Positions 45,387 to 54,810 of a stretch of 64,000 bases of DNA are shown piece by piece; the stretch's first letter is position 1, and every line of letters begins with the position of its first letter. The stretch is from Agelaius tricolor. Lineage: Eukaryota; Chordata; Aves; Passeriformes; Icteridae. Made by a program: the position numbers and the translations under genes. The stretch lies in NCBI GenBank assembly GCA_023055355.1, contig JALJCS010000050.1, positions 1,178,001-1,242,000 on the forward strand, in the 5' to 3' direction. The notes beneath the pieces are model-generated. The model worked only from the letters and a program-made list of their open reading frames with translations. It was not told the origin of the DNA and did not search any database.

Positions 45387-46038
45387 TGTCCTAGGGTGAT
45401 GTTATGATGCTTGTATCCCCATTCATGTGTTCTGTTTATGCTGGCTGTTATGTTCTGTGCCTTTAAGACTGACTCTGAAGAGTGAAAGTTTTGTTTGGGT
45501 TTTCTTATCAACCTGGCAGGACACAGAGACAGGGCAGTACATGGTGCTGCTTTTGCTTTTTGCTTTTGCTTTTCGCTTTGCTCTCTCGCTCTTGCTTCTT
45601 CCTTGCTTCTGCTTGCTCTTGCTTCTGCTCATTAGCTAGTTTAGCTAAACAGTCCAAATTTCTTCCTGGACTGTTTCTTCTTTCCTTTTTTGAACCAGCT
45701 TGAACCTGCTGCGGACTGGGACCTGGGAGCACCAAGAGTTTGCACCTTGTGGCCTGCAGCAGCTACCCCAGCACAGGACGGACTGATAACAGAGCGACCA
45801 CCTCCAAGAGAGACTTTCTGAATTTGTCATCTTTTTTCAGAGCGGTGACAGAGTGGTGTCACCTGGTATTGTTCATTTTGTGTGCTGGGGGGTGCTGTGC
45901 CTGTTAAATAAACAGGTTCTTTCCACTTCTCTCGGAGGAATTCTTCCCACACTGGTTGGGGGAGGGGCCATGTGGGTTTGCTTACTGGAGGGGCCCCCTT
46001 TTGGAGATTCTCTACCAAATTTGCCCGAAACCAGGACA
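45387..46038 (+). repeat. 5' LTR, 652 bp
   Basis: TGTCCTAGGGTGATG to GAAACCAGGACA. Contains a ttgctttt-rich tract (45547-45630) and an AATAAA (45906-45911). Same length as the left-arm copy 16299-16950. Confidence 0.92.
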
Positions 46039-46044
46039 AAATCT

Positions 46045-46069
46045 TGATGCCCAACGCGTGGGGCTCAAG
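46045..46069 (+). promoter_or_regulatory. Lysine-tRNA-type primer-binding site, variant
   Basis: TGATGCCCAACGCGTGGGGC, six bases after the LTR, resembles the lysine-tRNA site TGGCGCCCAACGTGGGGCTC, with two substitutions and an inserted CG. Both arms have it. Confidence 0.65.
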
Positions 46070-46277
46070 CGAGAGTGCAAAAACCCTGCTTTGAGTACAT
46101 TTTGGCTGCCATTATTCTGTCTTGGTATATAGCAGTTAATCGCCATGTTTTCTGAATTCATAATGTCTATTGGGGTGAAGGCTTGCATGCATTTCTGGTC
46201 CCTAGGGTTTTTTGAGATCTTAATACCTCTATGGTCTGTCCCTAGGTTTATTATCTTATCCAGAAACAGCTCTAGGA

Positions 46278-46793
46278 TTGTCCCTAATAGGTAGTTTTTA
46301 CAGCAGAGGGGCAGTGACCAGAATAGCTCTCCTGCTGGGCTTGGTGGTAATGATTTGTAAGGAGTTTATAAACATGTTGGGGTCTGCTCCAGGTATGAAT
46401 GGTTCCTGTCTATGGTTATGCATCCAGTCTGTTAGAGGAAGAGCAGCAGGGAATGAGGCTTTTCAGCCTTTGCTTTCCTTCTTCTCCTATGAATCGGTTG
46501 CATCAGTAGTGAAGGATGTTCAGTTTCCCATGAATGTTAAAGAAACCATCTTTCTGGTATTCAACCTGGTAACCTTCCTCTATACAGTCTGCTGCTTCTC
46601 CAGAATGAGGGCTGAGATTTCTAGACGGGCTGATGAGACCCCTGACTCAGGAGTAGACCCAGGCGTGGAACATCCTGAGTGGTGTGGGAAATGGGAGGAT
46701 ATGGGCCAAATCCTGAAGGAATTCTCTGACCCTATAGTCTGGGATTTTCCCCATGAACAAATTCAGACACCAGCTGAGGGGGGAAATATCTGA
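46278..46793 (+). pseudogene. Pre-gag ORF with two hydrophobic segments
   Basis: Open for 171 codons without a clear ATG start. Two membrane-like stretches are visible (IALLLGLVVMICKEFINMLG and ETIFLVFNLVTFLYTVCC), then an acidic region. It stops at TGA 46791-46793. The gag frame (one base back) is already open across this point, at a run of six G followed by AAA (about 46778-46786). It is therefore either the N-terminal part of gag separated by a one-base change, or a leader protein. The left arm has the same junction. Confidence 0.55.
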
Positions 46794-46837
46794 AAGAGAA
46801 ATACCAGGATGAGCCTAAGGAGAGAAAGGTCATTGCA

Positions 46838-48126
46838 GTGAGCTGGGCCCTGGCATATGCTTATCACACTCTGTTGGAGACTGTAGGACAGCAGACAGAG
46901 GCAAGGGGGCGAGGAGATAAATCAGCAGCTATCCCAGTCCCTCAGGCTGCAGCCAACAGCCCAGGCTCGAAGCCAGCAGCCAAACCAGATAGCGAGCCTA
47001 AGCCAGCAGCTAAACCAATGGCTGCTGCTACCAGCACTAGAAGTGGGAAATGCACGGACAAGACCAATCGACCAGGGGATGATGATGATGATGATGCAGG
47101 AGAAGGAACCTCAGTGCCTCCTGACATAAAATCAGGAGTCAAAGCAGCCAGTGCAAGATCAGATGCAAATATTGGGTCTTTTTCCCTGAAGGACCTTCAT
47201 GGCTTACGGAAGGATTACACCCGACGACCTGATGAATCCATAATTCGTTGGTTAGTCCGTCTCTGGGATGCTGCAGGCGAGGCTACAATTCTGGATGGCA
47301 CAGAAGCGAGGCATTTGGGATTCCTGTCACAGGATCCTGTCATCGACCAAGGAATGATGAGGGGGACAAACCCTCAGAGCCTCTGGGCACGGGTCTTGGA
47401 AAGTGTTGCACAAAGATACCTGTGTGCAGATGATCTTTATATGCAACAAACACAGTGGAAGACCATAGAGCAAGGGAACCAATGCCTGAGAGAGATGGCA
47501 GTGGCAGAGATTATCTTCGCAGATGATGTAACAACTAGGAACCCAGACTTGGTGCCATGCACGTCTGTGATGTGGCGGAAACTTGTGCGACTTGGGCCAC
47601 ACGAATATGCTTCTGCTTTAGCCATAATGAAGCGGGATGAGAGGGAAGAGACTGTGCTGGATATGGCAAGGAAGCTCCGAGCATATGCAGATGCTGTGCG
47701 TGGCCCAACACATGCCAGAATTGCAGCGTAGAAACACGTCTGCAGAACTTAGAGGATAAGATAGAGGAGAATCATAAGAAGCTCAGAGAGGAGATTAAAG
47801 AAGACCTTCTCCAAATCTCGGCAGTACAGATCAGAGGTTCTGGTATCCAAGGCAGACGTTTCCCAGATGGCCAGAGAAGGTACACCCCACAAACAGAGCT
47901 GTGGTTCTACCTGCGTGACTGTGGAGAAAACATGAGGAGGTGGGATGGAAAACCTACTGCTGTTCTGGCACGACGGGTGCGTGAATTGAAGGAAGCCACC
48001 AGAAAGAAAGCAGCTCCAGTTGCCCGTAACCGAACCACCAGGTATGATGCTGATGATGCCACGTCTGATCCCCTTGAAGGAACATCCAAGACATATGCCC
48101 AGGGAAAGAAGGATAACCAGGCTTAG
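46838..48126 (+). pseudogene. gag: gag (capsid region), split in two frames
   Basis: The first frame (to TAG 47729-47731) has an Ala/Lys/Pro-rich linker, an Asp run, then a helical capsid-like domain (DLHGLRKDYTRRPDESIIRW, LWARVLESVAQRYLCADDLY). Near 47728 coding moves to another frame, which has a heptad-like helix (LEDKIEENHKKLREEIKEDL) and a basic, Arg-rich tail without a CCHC knuckle. It ends at TAG 48124-48126. The protease frame continues in the same register after that TAG. Confidence 0.75.
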
Positions 48127-51100
48127 AGGGGCCCTGCCTCTAGCCAGGTAGAGGCCAGGGAAAATCGTGTTTTCTGGTCTGTGTGGATTCGTTGGCCTGG
48201 CACATCGGAACCACAAGAGTATAAAGCTTTGGTTGATACTGGCGCGCAATGTACATTAATTCCGTCGAGACATGTGGGGACAGAGTCTGTTTCTATTGCT
48301 GGTGTGACAGGGGGATCCCAGGATTTCACTTTGGTGGAAGCTGATGTGAGCCTGACTGGGAATGAGTGGAAGAAACATCCTATTGGGCCTGGCCCAGAGG
48401 CCCCATGTATTTTGGGCATAGACTACCTTCAAAGTGGGTATTTCAAAGACCCAAAAGGACTCAAGTGGGCATTTGGGATAGCTGCTGTAGAGACAGAGGG
48501 CATCCAGCAATTGAACACCTTGCCTGGGCTGTCTGAGAATCCATCTGCAGTAGGATGTCTGATGGGAGAAGAGCAACGGGTGCCAATTGCCACCTCCATA
48601 GTGCATTGACGACAGTATAGAACCACTCGAGATGCTGTGATCCCCATCCATAAGATGATCCGAGAGCTGGAGAGCCAAGGGGTGGTCAGCAAGACCCACT
48701 CACCCTTCAACAGCCCCATTTGGCCTGTGCGAAAATCTGAAGGAGAATGGAGATTGACTGTGGACTACCGTGCATTGAATGAGGTGACTCCACCACTGAG
48801 TGCTGCCATGCCAGACATATTAGAGCTCCAGTACGAGCTTGAGTCCAAGGCAGCGAGGTGGTACGCCACTATAGACATTGCCAATGCATTTTTCTCCATT
48901 CCTCTGGCAGCAGAATGCAGGCCTCAGTTTGCTTTCACGTGGAGGGGAGTGCAGTATACCTGGAACCGACTGCCCCAGGGGTGGAAGCACAGTCCTACCA
49001 TCTGCCATGGACTGATCCAGAGTGCACTAGAAAGGGGTGAGGCTCCAGAACATCTGCAATATATTGATGACATCATTGTGTGGGGGAACACAACTGCGGA
49101 AGCGTTTGAGAAAGGAAAGGGAATCATCCAAATCCTCCTGGGAGCTGGTTTCGCCATTAAAAAGAGCAAAGTAAAGGGACCAGCTCGTGAGATTCAGTTC
49201 CTGGGAGTGAAGTGGCAAGATGGACGGCGTCAGATTCCTACAGACGTCATCAACAAGATCACAGCAATGTCTCCACCCACCAATAAGAAAGAGACACAAG
49301 CTTTCCTAGGTGCCATAGGCTTTTGGAGGATGCACATTCCTGAGTATAGTCAGATCGTGAGCCCTCTTTACCTGGTCACCCGCAAGAAGAACACTTTCCA
49401 CTGGGGCCCTGAGCAGCAACAGGCCTTTGTCCAGATCAAGCAGGAGATCGCTCATGCAGTAGCTCTTGGCTCAGTCAGGACGGGACCAGATGTGAAGAAC
49501 ATGCTCTATTCTGCAGCTGGGAACCATGGCTTGTCCTGGAGCCTTTGGCAGAAGGTGCCTGGGGAGACTCGGGGTCGACCACTGGGATTTTGGAGTCGAG
49601 GCTACAGAGGCTCTGAGGCCAACTACACTCCCACAGAGAAGGAAATCTTGGCTGCCTATGAAGGAGTCCAAGCTGCCTCAAAGGTGATTGGTACAGAAGC
49701 GCAACTCCTCCTGGCACCCTGACTACCGGTGCTGGGGTGGATGTTCAAAGGCAAGGTTCCTGCCACTCACCATGCCACCGGTGCCACATGGAGCAAGTGG
49801 ATTGCTCTTATCACTCAGCGCGCCCATATAGGTAAACTGAATCGCCCTGGGATTTTGGAGGTAATTACAAATTGGCCCGAAGGTGAGAATTTTGGTGTCA
49901 CAGATGAAGAACAAGAACCAGTGACACGGGCTGAAGAGGCTCCTCCATATAACCAACTGCCCCCAGAGGAAACACGCTATGCTCTTTTCACTGACGGTTC
50001 CTGTCGCATCTTAGGGATGAACCGGAAGTGGAAAGCAGCCGTAGGGAGCCCCACACGACAGGTTGCACAAGCTACTGAAGGAGAAGGTGGATCAAGTCAA
50101 CTTTCAGAACTCAAAGCCGTTCAACTGGCCCTGGACATTGCAGAAAGAGAGAAATGGCCAAAGCTCTACCTCTACACTGATTCATGGATGGTAGCCAATG
50201 CTCTGTGGGGATGGCTGGAGAGGTGGAAGAAGGCTAACTGGCAGCGTAGAGGAAAACCAATTTGGGCTGCTGATGAGTGGAAAGATATTGCTACCAGGGT
50301 AGGGAGGCTACCTGTGAAAGTCCGCCATGTAGATGCCCATGTCCCCAAGAGTAGAGCCAATGAGGAGCACCAAAACAATGAGCAGGTAGACCAGGCAGCA
50401 AAGATAGGGGTGTCAAAGATAGACCTAGATTGGGAACACAAGGGAGAGTTATTCCTAGCTCAATGGGCCCATGATGCCTCAGGCCATCAGGGCAGAGATG
50501 CCACCTATAAGTGGGCAAGAGACCGAGGGGTGGATTTAACCATGGACAGTATTTCTCAGGTTATCCATGACTGTGAGACGTGTGCTGCCATCAAGCAGGC
50601 CAAGCGAGTGAAGCCCCTGTGGTATGGTGGGCGGGGGTCCAAGAACAAGTATGGGGAGGCCTGGCAGATTGACTCCATCACACTGCCCCAGACACGCCAG
50701 GGCAAGCGCTACGTGCTGACCATGGTGGAAGCCACCACTGGATGGTTGGAAACCTACCCTGTGTCTCATGCTACTGCCCGGAACACCATCCTGGGCCTGG
50801 AAAACCAAATCCTGTGGAGACATGGTACCCCTGAGAGGATTGAGTCAGACAATGGGACTCATTTCAGGAACAGCCTTATCAACACCTGGGCTAGGGAACA
50901 TGGCATTGAGTGGGTGTACCATATCCCCTACCATGCACCAGCTGCAGGCAAAGTGGAGAGGTACAATGGACTACTAAAAACCCAGCTAAAAGCTTTGGGT
51001 AGGGGATCTTTCAAAAATTGGGGGCAGCATTTAGCAAAGGCCACCTGGTTAGTTAACACCCGAGGTTCCACCAACCGAGCAGGTCCTGCCCAGTCTGAGT

Positions 51101-51306
51101 CCCTGAATGTAATAGATGGAGATAAAGTCCCAGTGGTACGTGTCAGAGGTTTGTTAGGGAAGAATGTGTGGGTCAATTCTGCCTCGAGTACAGACAAACC
51201 CATTCGTGGTGTTGTCTTTGCTCAGGGACCAGGTTGCACATGGTGGATAATGCAAAGAGATGGAACAACACGATGTGTACCACAGGGAGATCTGATTGTG
51301 GGGTGA
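48127..51306 (+). pseudogene. pol: pro-pol: protease, RT, RNase H, integrase; two in-frame TGA stops
   Basis: One reading frame throughout. Protease: ALVDTGAQCTLIPS, then ILGIDYL; TGA at 48607-48609. RT: WRLTVDYRALNEVTPP, YATIDIANAFF, LPQGWKHSPTICH, catalytic QYIDDIIVWG, FLGVKW; TGA at 49720-49722. RNase H: ALFTDGSC, LSELKAVQLAL, LYTDSWMVANAL. Integrase: HHCC zinc domain (HDASGH, CETC), then the triad in WQIDSITLP, ESDNGTHF and GKVERYNGLLK, and a C-terminal domain ending at TGA 51304-51306. With only two stops it is the least damaged pol here, but it cannot yield a full polyprotein without readthrough. Confidence 0.9.
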
Positions 51307-51652
51307 GAATGATACGCAATATTACTGTTCGTTGGATGTTACTGCCATTGTCTGTACATTAAACCATACAGACATGAGATAGAAGGAAATGTGTAAGTGT
51401 TGAAGGTCTGGGCAAGTGGGAGATGGAGAAGGAGATGTGCAAGTGTTGAAGGTCTGAGCAAGTGATAGATGGAGCTTTGAGTGAGTAAAGTGAAAGGGGT
51501 GAAATCCTGCCGCTCTGTAGTACAGGGCATGGACTCAGTGGTCCAGTGTGGGGATGTGATGAAGACATAATGGGTGTTGCTTGTAAATTGTGGGGGAGCA
51601 GATGGAAATTTTGTGTGAATAAATGTATGATGTGTGGTAGTATGTTGATGAT
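51307..51652 (+). other. Non-coding gap between pol and polypurine tract
   Basis: A short repeat, gtgttgaaggtctggcaagtg and variants, occurs about three times (51390-51480). No env-like sequence. Confidence 0.6.
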
Positions 51653-51671
51653 ATGGGGATAAGGGGTGGAA
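51653..51671 (+). promoter_or_regulatory. Polypurine tract
   Basis: ATGGGGATAAGGGGTGGAA immediately precedes the TG of the 3' LTR. Confidence 0.8.
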
Positions 51672-52292
51672 TGTCCTAGGGTGACGTTATGATGCTTGTA
51701 TCCCCATTCATGTGTTCTGTTAATGTTGGATATTATGTTCTGTACCTTTAAGACCGGCTCTGAAGCGGGAAAGTTTTGTTTTGGTTTTCTTATCAGCCTG
51801 GCGGGACACAGAGACTGCAGCTTTTGCTTTTGCTGCTTTTGCTTTTTGCTTTGGCTCTCTCGCTCTTGCTTGCTTTGCTTCTGCTTGCTTTTGCTCTTTA
51901 GCTAATTCAGCTAAACTGTCCAATTTCTTCCTGGACGGTTTCTCCTTTCCTTTTTCTGATCACTTCGAACCTGCTCCGGACTGGGACCTGAGAAACACCA
52001 AGATCCTGCACCTTCTGGCCTGCAGCAGCAGCCCCAGCGCCGGAGGGACTGAGAACAGAGTGACCACCCCCAGAGAGACTTTCTGAATTTGTCATCTTTT
52101 TCAGAGCAGTGTCATCTGGTATTGTTCATTTTGAGTGCTGGGGGGTGCTGTGCTTGTTAAATAAACAGGTTCTTTCCACTCCTCTCCGAGAAATCCTTCC
52201 GGCACCGGTTGGGGGGAGGGGCTGTGTGGGTTTGCTTACTGGAGGAGCCCTAATTTGGAAATTCTCCTCCAAATTTGCCCTAAACCTCGACA
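51672..52292 (+). repeat. 3' LTR, 621 bp
   Basis: Starts TGTCCTAGGGTGACG and ends CTAAACCTCGACA. It is visibly diverged from the 5' LTR, with many substitutions and about 31 bp net shorter. Confidence 0.9.
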
Positions 52293-53510
52293 CACAGAAA
52301 ACCAAAATCCGGCAATTTCCTGATGCCAATACAGGCGCCCAGACCTGGTGTTTGCTGCCACTGCCAGTGCTCACATCTGGATATTTCCCCGTTCTGGCAG
52401 AGCCAAGTCCAGCAATTTTCTGGCAAAGAAAGCCAAAATCTGGCAATTCCCTGCTACCGTCATTGGCAATGCCAAGATCCGGTGTTTGCTGGCACCGCCA
52501 GTGCCCAGATGCGGGAATTTCCCGGTGCCGGCACAGCCCAAATGCAGCAATTGTCTGGCAAAGAAAGCCAAAACCCAGCACCTCCCAGATCTGGTGTGTT
52601 GGGGTTGGTTTAAAAGAAGAAGGAGACCTTGGCTTAAGGCCGTGGGAAAACCCTCTTTAGTTGGGGTCAGCAGGAGCTCCCGCCCATAATCCTCTTGTTC
52701 AGTTATGCAGGTTGTTACTAGAAAGTTCTGAGTTCTCTTTGCTACCGTTGGTTACATTTTACTGCAAAAATTGTAATATTCATAATCCTTCCTTCCTCTT
52801 GGATCCTTCCCTCAGATCCCACCTTAACCCCTCCCCATATATAAATGTATAAATATCCCTGCAGGACCCTGGACCCAGGCTTTTTTCTGCTTTGCTCTCT
52901 GTACTGTGCACGCCGTCCTGTTTGTTGTGTTTGCCTGCATTAAAGTTCTGTTTCCAGACAAGCAGATGAAAGCAGTCTCTGTCTGTAAAGTGGCCAGAGC
53001 TGGTTCTCAGGGAAACCACTGGCCAACGGTCCGGACGAGGACCAGAAGGTTTCACTGGTGTTTGCTGGCACCGCCAGGGCCCAGATCTGGAAATTTCCCT
53101 ATTCTGACACAGCCCAAGGGCAGCAATTTGCTGGCACAGAAATCCAAAACCCGGCCACTTTCTGCTACTGGCTCTGGCACCGCCCACATCTTGTGTTTGC
53201 TGTGCCAGTACCCAGATTTGGAAATTTCCCGGTGCCAGCAGAGCCCAAATCCGGCAGATTTCTGTCGCTGCCAACGACACCACCCAGATCTGGTGTTTGC
53301 TGGCAGCGCCAGCGCCCAGATCTGAAAACTTCCTGGTGCCAGCACAGCCCAAGTCCAGTGATTTGCTGGCACAGAAAGCCAAAAGTTGGAAATTTCCAGG
53401 TTCTGGCTCCAGCACCATCCAGATCTGGTGTTTGCTGGCAGCGCCAGTGCCCAGATTTGGAAATTTCCCGGTGCCTTCACAGCCCAGGTCCAGCAATTTG
53501 GTTTTAGCTA
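52293..53510. repeat. Minisatellite C, right arm, interrupted by a solo LTR
   Basis: Units of gcccagatctgg-aatttcccggtgccggcacagcccaagtccagcaatttgctggca type at 52293-52596 and 53055-53510. Lacks the 269-bp duplication of the left arm. Confidence 0.9.
52597..53054 (+). repeat. Solo LTR, 458 bp, right arm
   Basis: TGTTGGGGTTGG to AAGGTTTCA, flanked by a perfect 6-bp target-site duplication CTGGTG (52591-52596 and 53055-53060). TATATAAA near 52838; ATTAAAG near 52939. Confidence 0.92.
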
Positions 53511-53920
53511 GCTTAGGCAGAGAAGTTCCTGGGACTGGGACTTTCCTTTTTCTTGGAACTGTTTAAACCTGCTCTGGACTGAAAACCCAGAAAAACACCT
53601 GCAGCTCACACCTGTGGCCCACCGAGGTCTGGGACGCTGCATTCCAGCACCAGAGGGACTTAGAAGAGACCGAGTGAGCCAACTACAGCCCACAAAAAGC
53701 ACCTTCTGAATTTGCCAACTTTTCAGCACTGTCAGAGGTTTCATTTAATAATATTCATTGTGCATGCTTGGGAATACTTTACTTGTTAAATAAACTGGGG
53801 TTTTATCCACTTTTCTCCAGGGAAGTTTTTTCCGGAACTAGTAGGGGGAGGATCCGCTTGAAGTTGCTTTCTAGACGGACCCCTTTTGGAGGTTTCCTCC
53901 CAAAATTTGCCCTAAAGCAG
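53500..53920 (+). repeat. Relic LTR related to the ERVL-like LTR, right arm
   Basis: Inverted counterpart of 28480-28895, ending near ttgccctaaagcagcacaaaca. Confidence 0.7.
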
Positions 53921-54399
53921 CACAAACAGTCACAATGAAAACTTCACCAGTGGCATAATTTCCTGGGTGCAAATCTTGTGACAGAAGCTTGACCTTGTTC
54001 TCCAGGAGAGATTCTTGGCAAGAGCAGACAGGAGAAGATTCCTGGAAAAGTGGAGCAGCTTTCCAGAAGTGAAATGTAAATGAAAGAAACAATCCAAGAT
54101 GTTTTCCTCTATTTATTTCTATGCTCCCCTTTTCCATGTTGCACTACTTCTCCATCCCAGTAATTCCAGATGCACTGCACCTCTAAGATCAGTGGCTTAG
54201 TGATTTTTAGACACTCTAAAATACCATGAGGCACACAGAGTTTTCCTTCCCCTGTTTTTACTGGAAGGCAACACTGGAGATGTAAGTGCAGTGCTGGGCT
54301 CAGGTAGGAATCCTAGCCCAAGGGAAGGTGTCCCGACAGTGTTTGCCCCTCAGCCAGGCCAATGCAGAGCAGCAAGCAAGGGGATTGCTGTGCCAGTGT
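53921..54399. other. No gene recognised
   Basis: Mirror of 28010-28480; nothing identifiable. Confidence 0.5.
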
Positions 54400-54810
54400 G
54401 CAGGAGTCAGGGCTCTGCACCTGGGCTCAAGGCTGCAAAGTTCCCGTGTTTGGACAGACTCAGGGGCTGTGCCCGGGGCGCGCGGGGCTCGAACGTGGGG
54501 CTCGTGGGGCGAGCGGGGAACGGACACGGGGACGAACGGCCCCGGTGCTTCAGTTGCAGCGGCGGCAGCGGCGGCAGCAGCAGCGGCGGCAGCAGCGGCA
54601 GAAGAAACAAAAGCAGATAACTCTATAACTCTTTCTCTTTCTCTCTTTCTTTCTCTGTCTCTCTTTCTTGGTCTTTCTCTCTTTCTGTCTCTGAGTCTCC
54701 CTTTCCCGCCGTCGGGCACCCTTCTCCCGGGGTCCCTTGCCCGGCGTCCCTCTCCTCTCCCCGCCTCCCTCTCCTCTCCCCGCCTCCCTCTCCCCCTGCC
54801 GGGCCGGGCC
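54400..54810 (+). promoter_or_regulatory. CpG-rich promoter/5' UTR region of the right kinase gene
   Basis: A GCGG/GCAG triplet tract (54556-54602), then a pyrimidine-rich tract of ctttctctt words (54625-54690), then a CpG-dense block to the ATG. The pyrimidine tract differs in length and composition from the left arm. Confidence 0.55.

Larger units (their letters stand above)
41663..47338. repeat. Inverted repeat A, right arm
   Basis: Reverse complement of 14993-21100, shorter by the 578-bp deletion and minisatellite differences. Confidence 0.93.
45387..52292 (+). mobile_element. ERVL-like provirus, env-less, 6.9 kb
   Basis: LTR, primer-binding site, pre-gag ORF, gag, protease, RT, RNase H, integrase, polypurine tract, LTR. 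No env and no dUTPase. LTRs begin TGTCCTAGGG; they are 652 and 621 bp and clearly diverged. Gag is split by two frame changes; pro-pol runs in one frame with two TGA stops. The 5' third lies in arm A, the rest is unique to this locus. The 3' flank is minisatellite C and the flanks show no matching target-site duplication. The class III label is inferred from the env-less RT/integrase type. Confidence 0.85.

Noticed and set aside
54286..54810. Upstream in-frame extension of the kinase exon 1
   Set aside because: The open frame upstream begins at GTG, not ATG, and crosses a pyrimidine tract and triplet repeat typical of a 5' UTR.
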